The notes below the pieces were generated by a model. The model saw only the letters and a program-made list of their open reading frames with translations. It did not search any database and was not told where the DNA came from. From positions 1-64,000 of the forward strand of contig JAUCBJ010008939.1 in NCBI GenBank assembly GCA_032718475.1: a stretch of 64,000 nt of DNA, in the 5' to 3' direction. Below are positions 1 through 10,152 of this stretch, piece after piece; within the stretch, counting starts at the first letter, position 1; every line of letters starts with the position of its first letter. The position numbers and the translations under genes were made by a program. The DNA comes from Nemertoderma westbladi. Its lineage: Eukaryota; Xenacoelomorpha; Nemertodermatida; Nemertodermatidae.

Positions 1-520
1 GAACATTTTATTTATATATGAATAGCTACATAATAGTATGATTAAAGAGGTACAGCATTGCATTGTTGCCCAGCTAAGTATGGGATAAACAAAATGTTCC
101 AGAATATGGTGTATTTATTAAATATAATAAAATAGCCTTCCACCGGATGCATAACCATGCAACATTTGAACGCTCATATCTCGGCTATTTTACAACGAAA
201 TTCAGATTATGTTACATATTTGGAATCCTTGCATGATTAGCTTTGTAAAAGTACCAACAAGTCACTACAAGGTTGAAAAATAACACCGTATTAACTGGTG
301 CAATATCGTCGGAGATACCATTTTAAACGCTTGTAGCTAAAGAATGAAAGCGAAAATAAAAATTTTGAATCACCCAGTAGTGAGGAGAAGGGAGGTGAAT
401 ATCGATCTGCAGGTACCTATGTTTCAAATATTATTGTTGGGTGGGGTGGGGGGTGCATCTAGGTACCTGACTTACGACACTATATTCCAGGAAATGGTGT
501 ACGTAATGTAATGGTAGTAA
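1..520 (-). repeat. MITE-like repeat, family A, inverted copy
   Basis: Non-coding segment that resembles, in reverse orientation, the repeats at 4024-4683 and 62996-63486. It shares a core around 'ttggaatccttgcat', which appears as 'atgcaaggattccaa' in the other copies, and the G-rich and pyrimidine-rich stretches near 370-460. There is no coding capacity. The copy runs off the left edge, so its true end is unknown. Confidence 0.5.
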
Positions 521-609
521 CGAGTAAATTATCGACATGATCGACTCTTTATCTCATAAAATAATATATTGCTTTAAATATGAAGATGTTGTAAAAAATA
601 AATAATCAC

Positions 610-1133
610 CTTCAGCAACACAATTTTCCTCTGTTTCATTTAATCCGTCGGCTTCAACGTTTACCTCAGCTTCAAGCAGCTTTTCTATTTGGACGATATC
701 ATCATCAGCATCAGGGTGTTCTGTAATCCCAACCACAGAACTCTCGCTGTGACGGTTTTCCTCAAATTCCGACGTTTCCACATCGTCATCAACTTGGATT
801 TTATCGTAACCAACTGAAGCACTATTGGTTTCTGTTTCATCATCCAATAAACGCTCGTTAGATGACGTCACAGCTTCACTTCGATCCAAAAGACGGCATT
901 CAGAGGAGGATATTGGGCGTTTAGATATTATTGGAGAGTCTGAGGTTTGAGGCCAATCTTTACCAGATGACATTTCATCGGTGTTACCTGGTGTTCTAAT
1001 TCCTATGATTCCATTGAGTCTCTCGGTAATATTTTTACCGCTTTCGTGCGCCATTAGTTCGGCTAGTGCGACCAAAGAATCTATTTGCAATCTCAATGTT
1101 GCGTAGCTATTGTTTAGTAATTTTAGCTCATGT
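610..1133 (-). CDS. Internal exon of an unrecognised acidic protein
   Basis: An open frame on the minus strand is bounded by a good acceptor (a pyrimidine-rich run ending CACAG, AG at 1134-1135) and a donor (GAAG|GTGATT, GT at 608-609). The longest-ORF start at 1096 is a TTG and is not a real start, because the frame stays open upstream to the acceptor. The roughly 174 encoded residues are rich in Glu, Asp and Ser, with two RLLD-containing stretches and a very acidic C-terminal half (for example DVETSEFEENRHSE). I see no domain, signal peptide or membrane segment. Low-complexity acidic sequence of this sort is common in nuclear or cytoplasmic scaffold proteins, but no function can be assigned. 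Neighbouring exons must lie outside the window or were not recognised. Confidence 0.45.
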
Positions 1134-1308
1134 CTGTGGAGGCAGAAAGAAAAGATATTGCTCGTAAAAACTTAATCTGAGGCCTAGAAAGGATATTTGT
1201 GCTAAGTGCTAGGTATCAAGAAGGAAGAAAGGATTTTAACAATAGTACGAAATGGATGAAGGTCAGACATTTCTAAAATGTACTCATTTCAGCCCACTAG
1301 CGGTAGAC

Positions 1309-2355
1309 TGTAAAAGCTTTTGCGGATATAATCAGTCCTTTTTCCCGCAAAGTACTGTGTAGGTGTTTTAGCGGACATAAAAAGCCGTTTTTTCTGTATG
1401 TGTACTTAGCGGACATAACAAGCCACTTTATGCCGCAATGCGTCAAAATACTCGTAACACAGTGTAGTTCCGATGACTCATATGACGACATCTACCAGCT
1501 GATTTGCTGACGTGGAACTTGCCATTGCCCTATGGGTTCTTTGTTCGGCTCAGCCAATCAGGGCGATTTTCATTTTATGTGGGACGGTAGCTATGTAAAC
1601 CGTGCTAGGCGAGTCAGTGTTCGTTTTCCATCTTTCTGAGCCTAGAACATCGGCTTTGGAATTATTATGAGTTTCAGACTTTAGCCAAACATTAGACGGC
1701 TCTGATTATAGGAACGTATAACTGTTATCTCAACACAAACCTCGCATACCAAATTGTTACATATTTATCATACAAAACACATACCGGTCATACTGCATTA
1801 CTGCACTGTCGGTTATTAATTGTCATATATGTTGATGGATATGTTGTTATATTTGGAGAATATCGATAAATAATCATAAAACCCCAATCTTCTTGATTAC
1901 TGAAGGTAAGAGAGACCCGTTACCTGTAGCAATTGCGACTTACATTATAGTGGTTTTGGAGTGAATTGAATGCTATTTCATAATCCCTACATGTATCAGT
2001 TGCTATTCTCCTTATATATGATCAAATTAAGTGAAGGTCGGCAGATCAGTGTGCAGCAGTGTGCAGTAGTGTGCAGGAGTGTGACAGATAACAAAGCATT
2101 TCCAAAAGAATGCGCTTTATACGAAAATCATTAGCCATCCCGTTGTGTTTAGTGTAAGTCATAACTCTGTTTACATACTTAGAGCGCCACGTCCTAAAGG
2201 AACTGTTAATATTTCCCGAAAGTAGATAATATTTGTCAGAGATATTATAGTGACTCGTAATCGAATAATACAGTAAGTCTACACCGCAATAAGATCAAAG
2301 CATCCGAATCCAGTCTCCCTTAACCGTGGGTGAATGGTCGCGCATAGACTGGTTT
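1309..2355 (+). mobile_element. Truncated solo LTR of the BEL/Pao family
   Basis: The segment starts with TGTAAAAGC and follows the LTRs of both full elements through the shared 'cggacataaaaagcc' repeats, the 'agcgccacgtcctaaaggaactgttaatatttcccgaaag' block and the 'gggtgaatggtcgcgca' block. Homology stops near 2355, before the LTR end, and no internal region follows, so this is a 3'-truncated solo LTR. It resembles the element 2 LTR more than the element 1 LTR, for example in having several GGACATAA-containing repeats. It shows that the family has been active here more than twice. Confidence 0.8.
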
Positions 2356-2964
2356 CTCGGTTTCTCATAGACTGGGTACTCGCGACTACACGACCAGTGC
2401 AAGGCTGTGTGATCGCGCCCTTCACGGAAAACACCCTAATCAGCTGGTGGCTGACCAGACCAGTCGAGCCGTGGGTTCCGGGAACTCAGGTAGGACTATA
2501 TCGGGGACCACCCACATCTCCAGGGCCCATCCGTGACAGGACAGCGCTTCTTACCGCATGGGGTATCCGCTGGGTTACTCTTGTCGCAGAGGCTACTGTA
2601 CCCCCACAAACATTCGAAAAACCGTCAGAGTAAAAAAAATCAGGCCGACAGATGGATAAGAAAAACCCCGCGGACTCTCGTCGTCGTGGGAGGTATTCTT
2701 TTCCACACCGTATTTTATCCACAACTGCGATTCGTTTGCTCGTGGAGGAATAACGGATTGTCCTTACTGGCCGTTGAAGAAGGGCTCCCGGGTCGTAACT
2801 ACGTCCCCAATGCCCAATTGATCCGCGTGTGTCCAACTCACGCGGAAGATCGAGCTGTTGTCGGCTGTCGGCGATATCATGTAGAACACTGCATCCAATT
2901 TAACATCGCCAAACATCGAGTCGGTCGCAAGCGTCGGCTTTAAGATTGAACTTCCCCTTCCCAC
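2356..2964 (-). other. GC-richer segment, possible degraded coding remnant
   Basis: This stretch is clearly richer in GC than its surroundings and has overlapping open frames on both strands. On the minus strand, the frame through 2964-2764 (with short runs such as FGDVKLDAVFYMISP and FRVSWTHADQLGIGD) continues in the same frame beyond a single TAA for about another 40 codons. That looks more like decayed protein sequence than chance. I do not recognise the family. No splice sites or start were convincing. Confidence 0.25.
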
Positions 2965-4023
2965 TGTACTGAAAGCGGTACTGTATTACTCAGGATTGAA
3001 TTTAAATGAGTTATCAGGGTGCTGCAGTAAACCCTACAGTACCGGTACTCAAACACTGGTCAGCCAGTACATTACATTTGTATAACGCTCAGATTGGAAT
3101 TCACTTTCATTTTATTAATACATAACCTACTGTACCTACAGCCCTACTGATAGTTCGCTTTCATTGTATTAATTAAAACGATGCCTAATCGTCTGTATTG
3201 TGAATTGGAAATTAAAGTGAGCGAATTGCTTTGGAAATTTTTTGGACCAGTATTGAATTGAATACACAAATAACATGAATTTCTGTGCAGTATAACTTTA
3301 TTAGTAATGTGTTTCATGTTAAGGATCGGACGGTAGGGAAATCCTAGCCTTTATAGTTTATCCGGTTTTTCGTAATTACGTAATTACTCTCCTCTTCTCA
3401 TTTTGCTGCGAATTTTGATTGCGTTTTTGGACCTGTGCAGTAGTAGTGTGATCTGTGCTAAATTGAAAAGCATGTAAGATGTAGGCCTGTACTACAGTAC
3501 AGGTCTCTTTAACTAGTCCATTTTGTACTGTAAAGTAGTGCAGGAGTTACTGCAGTTAATACAGTTAACAAACGAATTGTTTCAAAATGTCGGAGTAGTT
3601 GGCGTCAAAATATATAATATTAACATGGAATCATGTATTTAGTTGCGGTAAGTGGCCCATGTGAAGAATACAATACCAGACTTTCTGCCGTTATATTTCA
3701 CTTTGCAGTTACCCCAATGTGAAGAATACCAGGTTTTCACCAAAAACACAGGTTACAGAAGGGCTGAATCTAACCAAAACAATAAACGAATTATGTTCAG
3801 GTTATAAGACAGAAATAAGCGCTATAAAACACTTAATAAAGATAAATTAAAAATAAATCAATTAAAAATAGGTTAATTAATTAATTAAGTAATTCAAATA
3901 GTAAAAGATATTAGCCGCAAAGATATACAATTATAAGGAATATTATTAGCAACGCACTTACAACTAAATATAACTGAGTAATTATTCGCCCATAACGCAA
4001 GCCACGGAAAAATAATACTACAG
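2965..4023. other. AT-rich intergenic DNA, nothing recognised
   Basis: No open frames, no RNA gene and no tandem array. The stretch contains scattered CCGGTA/TACCGG-type words and simple AT-rich sequence. Confidence 0.6.
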
Positions 4024-4683
4024 TACACCATGACCCGTAAAATAGTGTAGTTTTCTGATGACACGCACCCCCCCCCCCCCCCTCAAATTTTTCTACAAAT
4101 CTTTATCATAATGCTTGAAATTTGAAACACAACTAGTTCAACTCACCGTGGTTGTTACCATGAGGCCGGAATTTTCGATTTTGCCTTTAAATTTTATTTA
4201 TAAGCGTTTTAAAAAAGTGTCTTTTGCGAAATCGCACCCTAAGTATCATTGCCATTCTTCACTTATAGTCGTAATTTTTTCACATCAATAGAAAGCTTGC
4301 GTTGCAAGGATTCCAAATATGTAGCAATATCTGAATTTCGTTGAGAAACAGCTGAGAAATAGGCATTCAAAGATTGTAAGAATTATTGTTCACTGCAGGC
4401 CATTTATTCTATTGAATAATTACACAAAATTCTGGAACAATTTGTTTATGTATGATTAGCTATGCAATATAGATATTGTATAGGCATACCGCTGTTGCCT
4501 ACCAACTCTTGTGTTTCAAATTTCAAACAATATGATAAAGGTTTGTAGAAAAATTAGGGGGGGGGGGGGGGGGGGGGTCCGTGTTATCAGAAAATGACAC
4601 TATATTACGGGTCATGGCAAGGACTTCTAGAACATAGTATATATTCTTAGAATATACTATGTTCTAGAAGTCCTTGGTCATGG
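4024..4683 (+). repeat. MITE-like element, family A, with inserted palindrome
   Basis: Terminal inverted repeats of about 50 bp are visible. The left arm begins 'caccatgacccgtaa.atagtgt.(a/c)attttctgat' and runs into a C-tract (4069-4083). The right arm is its complement, running from the G-tract near 4558-4577 to 'tattacgggtcatgg'. The interior carries the same 'gcaaggattccaaatatgta' core as the copies at the window ends. Near the right terminus a hairpin-forming palindrome (4619-4675) sits between two copies of GGTCATGG. There is no coding capacity. It is probably a non-autonomous DNA transposon. Confidence 0.7.
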
Positions 4684-5227
4684 TGTATAAAGAATATATT
4701 ACAGTATACACATTGTGTTACCATTATTAAGGGAAGCCCTATTATTGTATACGGACGCTCACTGGGATACCCCAGCCGCAGCCGTGGAGTCAGACGTCCA
4801 ATAGACTGATATAATCAACTTACCTTAAATATACTACCGTATGTGTCTCCTTTTGTCTGTGTCACTAATGAACTGCATACGCCCCATGTTAAATAAATAC
4901 ATGTTCTGGAAGGAATATTTACGACATTATGGCTGCCGCTCCCATTGACTTCTAAGGGCCCTCCTACTTTGTTTCATTATTAAATGCAGTGATGGGATGG
5001 CTGATCAGCTGATGGAATGATAGGCAGATAGACAGGCAATACTGCCAGACTGCAATACAGCAATAGGCCTGACTTACCCTCTGGCCGTAACCATGCTGAC
5101 AACCAGTGGCGGCGCCATGCTGCCATTTAAAGCATAGGCCTTCAGTATTACTGCCGTACTGCAGTACTGTATTACACCTATTGAACTACCGGTCAGCCGG
5201 TACTCTATTACGCAGCGTACGCGCTGC
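4684..5227. other. Intronic or intergenic DNA, nothing recognised
   Basis: No gene, RNA or repeat array is recognised. The last bases before the minisatellite form a plausible acceptor (...gctgcag at about 5221-5227), but the sequence before it does not resemble the BTBD exon expected there. Confidence 0.5.
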
Positions 5228-6415
5228 AGTGTATCCTAGCGAGGGAGACACTGAACGCTACCGAGGTAAGTGTATCCTAGCGGGGGAGACACTGAAGTGT
5301 GAACGCTACCGAGGTAAGTGTATCCTAGTGAGGGAGACACTAAACGCTACTGAGGTAAGTGTATCCTAGCGGGAGAGACACTGAATGCTACCGAGGTAAG
5401 TGTATCCTAGTGGGGGAGACACTGAACGGGAGACACTGAACGCTACCGGGGTAAGTGTATCCTAGCGAGGGAGACACTGAACGCTACCGAGGTAAGTGTA
5501 TCCTAGCGGGGGAGACACTGAAGTGTGAACGCTACCGAGGTAAGTGTATCCTAGCGGGGGAGACACTGAACGCTACCGAGGTAAGTGTATCCTGCGGGGG
5601 AGACACTGAACGGGAGACACTGAACGCTACCGAGGTAAGTGTATCCTAGTGGGGGAGACACTGAACGCTACCGAGGTTAGTGTATCCTAGCAGGGAGACA
5701 CTGAACGCTACCGAGGTAAGTGTATCCTAGCGGGGGAGACACTGAACGCTACCGAGGTAAGTGTATCCTAGTGGGGGAGACACTGAACGCTACCGGGTTA
5801 AGTGTATCCTAGTGGGGGAGACACTGAACGCTACCGGGGTAAGTGTATCCTAGTGGGGGAGACACTGAACGCTACCGGGGTAAGTGTATCCTAGTGGGGG
5901 AGACACTGAACGCTACCGGGGTAAGTGTATCCTAGTGGGGGAGACACTGAACGCTACCGGGGTAAGTGTATCCTAGTGGGGGAGACACTGAACGGGAGAC
6001 ACTGAACGCTACCGAGGTAAGTGTATCCAAGTGGGGGAGACACTGAACGCTACCGGGGTAAGTGTATCCTAGTGGGGGAGACACTGAACGCTACCGAGGT
6101 AAGTGTATCCTAGTGGGGGAGACACTGAACGCTACCGAGGTAAGTGTATCCTAGTGGGGGAGACACTGAACGCTACCAAGGTAAGTGTATCCTAGCGGGG
6201 GAGACACTGAACGCTACCAAGGTAAGTGTATCCTAGCGGGGGAGACACTGAACGCTACCAAGGTAAGTGTATCCTAGCGGGGGAGACACTAAACGCTACC
6301 AAGGTAAGTGTATCCTAGTGGGGAAATGCTGAACGGGAGACACTGAACGCTACCAAGGTAAGTGTATCCTAGCGGGGGAGACACTGAACGCTACCAAGGT
6401 AAGTGTATCCTATCC
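5228..6415 (+). repeat. 41-bp minisatellite containing a BTBD exon end and splice donor
   Basis: About 28 copies of a unit close to 41 bp (gtgtatcctagcgggggaga plus cactgaacgctaccgaggtaa), with occasional truncated units. Each unit reads, in one frame, as the residues ILARETLNATE (with small variants) followed by GAG|GTAAGT, a consensus 5' splice site. RETLN-type sequence is what precedes the BACK-domain exon in BTBD3/6 proteins, and the downstream exon at 6585 starts in the matching phase. The array therefore looks like tandem amplification of a real exon 3' end plus its donor. The unit length is not a multiple of three, so read-through would break the frame. Confidence 0.85.
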
Positions 6416-6584
6416 TAGGAAGGGGGTCACTTCAATTGTCCTCTCTAATTTTCTTACCTAAAACTAAATGACAAAAATTACTACCTCAGAAGGGAGAGCG
6501 GTGAACCGGTTATTTATTATATAATATAATTGATTATTTGTGACAAAAGTCGTTTAAATTAATAATCTGTTACTTTTTTTTCAG

Positions 6585-6721
6585 CTCTTGGTATACCAGG
6601 CGGTGTGTCGGTGGGCGGAGGCTGAATGCGTCCGCCGACATTTAGAACCGAACCCTGATAACCGCCGACTGGTCCTGGGCCCCGCCCTCAACCTCGTACG
6701 ATTTACAGTTCTATCCCTCGA
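6585..6721 (+). CDS. BTBD3/6-like protein, BACK-domain exon, first half (interrupted)
   Basis: The exon starts after a strong acceptor (polypyrimidine run then TTTTCAG, AG at 6583-6584). It encodes a BACK-domain helix with the hallmark AVCRWAEAEC and a following VLGPALNLVRF stretch, typical of BTBD1/2/3/6 family Cul3 adaptors. The coding exon runs straight into a BEL/Pao LTR at 6722. Read-through would add about 26 LTR-encoded residues and stop at 6800. The second half of the same exon resumes in phase at 18777, beyond the duplicated CTCGA. The BTB domain lies upstream and was not found in this window. In the family the proteins recruit substrates to Cul3 ubiquitin ligases. In this haplotype the gene is presumably non-functional unless the insertion is polymorphic. 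Confidence 0.85.
6717..6721. repeat. Target-site duplication CTCGA, left copy
   Basis: Five bases directly before the 5' LTR, identical to 18772-18776 directly after the 3' LTR. Five-bp duplications are usual for BEL/Pao integrases. Confidence 0.92.
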
Positions 6722-7965
6722 TGTAAAAGCTTCTGTGGGATATAACTGGCCCCTTTTTGCTTCGCAATCCAGTTTCCCCCCAGGCGCTGGAATACTCTAA
6801 AAAGGTTCTCTAACTGTATATATATTCCCCTCGCCCGCAAGGTACCGTTACAGGTGTTTTAACGGACATAAAAGTCATTCTGCTATATACGTGTTTTGGC
6901 GGACATGGTAAGGCAAAAAACCTGCAATGCACCAACTACCTTTCACAGCTTAGCCGTGATGATTCATATTACGACATCTAACAGCTGGTTGCTGACATGG
7001 AAACAGCCATTGGACGCATGGTTCTTTGTTTGGCTTGAGCCAATCAGAGCGATTTTTCCTGTCGACGTGTAGCTTTTCGGCCGATCATAAGGAGAGTGTT
7101 CAGTCTTACTGTTTTTACTTGATACTTTGTTGTTATTGCTGTCTAAGCCAGAAACACCGGCTCTAGAAACTCTAGTAAAACTGCTTAAATTATCGAAAGT
7201 ATAAACTGTTACCTAACAAATCAAACTAATCTAACTAATTAACATACTCACTTCATTTAACTGCATTAATCATATTGTTTGTACTGTTATTTTACCGTCA
7301 GTTATTAATTGTACCTATTTGTTGATGGAAATATTGCTCTTTGGATAATACGGATAAATCACCCAAATTCCCAATTTTCTTGATACACTACAGGTTAGAG
7401 AGACCGGCTATACATAACAATTGCGATTTATATTAATGTGGTGTGTATTGAATCCAATGTTATTTAGCAGACCCTACGTGAGTCAATTGCTGCTCTCTTT
7501 ATGTGTGATCAAATATACTGACGGTCGGCAGAATAGTGTGTATGATTGTGATTGGCAACAAAGTATTTCCTAAAGAATACGCTTTATACTTTAATCATAA
7601 GCGGTATCGTTGCGTTTTAGTATAAGTCTTAGTTCTGTTTAAATAGATAAAGCGCCACGTCCTAAAGGAACTGTTAATATTTCCCGAAAGCCAATAATAT
7701 CTGTCAGAGATTAATTATTAACGATCTATCGAATAATACAGTAGGTATACACTGCAACCTTACACTGCAATAATACAATTTAAGCATCCGAATTCAGCCT
7801 CCCGGGTGTAGATCCATCGGGTGAATGATCGCGCATGGGCTGACTTCGGCTAATGTTTTGCGTATTAGCATAAAATATTGTCGTATGCTAAAGTGGTTTT
7901 AATTAACTAAAAGACATATAAATTTTGGCAGGTTAAACTGCTAAAGGTCTTCAAAAGCGCGAACA
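6722..7965 (+). repeat. Element 1 5' LTR
   Basis: 1,244 bp, TGTAAAAGC ... GCGCGAACA. Matches 17514-18771 almost perfectly. No TGG-type primer-binding site follows directly; the internal region begins GTAACAGTTTATAATC, so the priming tRNA or primer mode is unclear. Confidence 0.93.
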
Positions 7966-10152
7966 GTAACAGTTTATAATCTTATTGCAGTAGGCAATAA
8001 GGTTGCAAAATACCGTAGTGACTGGTAAAACTGAACCGGTACTTTGTAGGTCAGTAGGCCTAACTGTCATCACCGGTACCGGTACTGCTGTACAAGTACA
8101 TTTAGTATTATTCGATTTGATTATTGTATACTGGTAGGTCTTAGTACTTAATCAGGGACTGCAGCCCTGAATTTTTATTGAGATTTTACCTATTTCTGTC
8201 GGTTTTATTTCCTAGTAGGCTAATATTGAGCAGAAGGCGTGTGACCCTGCTCAGATTGTTCAGATAATTGTAGGCTGAGCTGCTGTCTGACTGTTGTTGA
8301 GTTTGGAGAGATTACGGCGTGTGTAGAGTTTGTCTGATAAAGTGCCGTTAGTAAGTTGGGGCAGCCATATGCGGTAAGGTCAATCCCCTCTTAAAGAATA
8401 AGTCGTACTACCGTGTTAGAACGCATACTAACTAACAGTTTCAGAGTCTGCATATACTGTAGTTTATTTAGGCTTGATCGTAGTCTGCCAGTGTTTTAGC
8501 CTGTGTTTGTTTGTGTGGTCTGTTCAGGTACCGTAATAGTTATTACTCAAATATTTGTAGGCTGGATTGTTGTCTAGCTATTTTTGGGTCTGAAGGGATT
8601 GCTGCGTGTGTAGAGTTGGTCTGATCAAGTGCCGTTAGTAAGTTGGGGCAGCCATAAGCGGTAAGGTCAATCCCCTCTTAAAGAGTAAGTCGTACTACCG
8701 TGTTAGAACGCATACTAACTAACAGTTTCAGAATCTGCACATACTGTAGTTTGTTTAGGCTTAATAGTAGTCTGCCAGCGTTTGGTTTGTATTTGTTTGA
8801 GTATTCTGTACGGGTAGCGTAATATTTATTATTCAGAGTTTATGCGATTATTCGCAACATTCATTTCCCCAAGTTTATTCCTACAGTAATTGTGCTTGTT
8901 ATACATACCGTTATAGTTAAATTAACTCCGGTACTACATCAGGGCTGCTTGGCGTAGGTAAAGACTGGAGATTTTGTGCTTCGGTCACTCCAGCAGATGC
9001 CGTGGTTCTTTTAACTGTTCAAGTATATTTAACTACTGATTATTTGTTATACCGGTACTTGTACCTAATTTAGGGTTTAGTGTACAGTGCTTTCCGAAGT
9101 AATTAGTGTAGGCAGTATATTTGTGTTGTAAAGTGGTTGATAGGCACATTCGTTAGCTCTATTAGCTTCTGGGTAGGAACAATCCGTGATACATAACGTA
9201 GTACCTATAGCGATACGGTTATAGGTCGTCAGGCGGTGGTATTTTCCTATCTGGACAGTACAATATATTTACTACTACTTATTATTTCAAATACCGTAGT
9301 ACCCTGTCAGTTGTAATAACCAGAATTCTAACCCTTTGTTAGGCTGGTTTGTAGACTTCCTGTAAAATTACCCTAAAAATTTCGTACGTAATATTTTTGT
9401 TGTGTTTAATTAGAGAATTAATCTCACCCGTATTGTAAGTAATTTGTAGTAATAAGTAACTTAGGTAAATTAGAATTATCTGTTTTAGTGTCCCATAGGT
9501 AGCACTTCACGGAGAGCGCACAGCTTCTGTGTAGTGACTCCCCCAGAAATAATAACATTTATTTCAAATATTGACAAAAACCCATTTAAACGGGTATATA
9601 TCTATTATAAATCAACTCCAACGATTTATAAATAGTAGGCCTGCCAGACAACAACTAGGTCTCAATATCAGTCGGACTACTGCTTAAATAACGGTAATAA
9701 AGTAAGTTAAAGTAACTAAGTAACCCTAAAATATTCAGAAATTCAATTATTCTAAAATAATTGATAATTGACATACCAGTATTTACCATAGGCTTATTAT
9801 ATTTATCTCTATAAATTTGAGCTGAAATCATACCGGTACTCTGTAATTAATCTAGTCCGTAATTATACTTATATATACTATAAGTGTAAGCTGTATACCG
9901 GTATTCACTATAGGCCTATTATATATTTATATATATCTGTGCTAAATTTATATACCGGTACCCTGTGACAAACCTACTTTACAATACTTATATATATATT
10001 ATAAGCATACCGTTATTCTAATATATTATATATATATCACGCTACACTGAGTAGCAGTATCGGTAATTAATTATTAGGCTAACAGTGATACTGAATTACT
10101 AGACTTGCTTTAACTGTAATATAGCAGTAGGCATTCGACTGTACAATCCAAC
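7966..10152 (+). other. Element 1 leader (5' UTR) with internal duplication
   Basis: A long non-coding leader between the 5' LTR and the gag start. It contains an imperfect direct duplication of about 250 bp (8268-8515 and 8555-8803, period 287) around the conserved block 'aagtgccgttagtaagttggggcagccat'. Element 2 has one copy of this block. A GCG|GTAAGG donor-like word occurs in both repeats, so the leader may be spliced, but I could not identify an acceptor. The remainder is AT-rich with repeated TACCGGTA words. Confidence 0.6.

Noticed and set aside
2334-2943. Plus-strand ORFs of 99 and 136 codons
   Set aside because: Overlapping frames in a GC-rich segment, Arg/Pro/Trp-rich with no recognisable protein features.
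5106-5649. ORFs of 87 and 64 codons in the 41-bp array
   Set aside because: Chance reading frames through repeat units. Only the frame ending RETLNATE before the donor makes sense as exon sequence.
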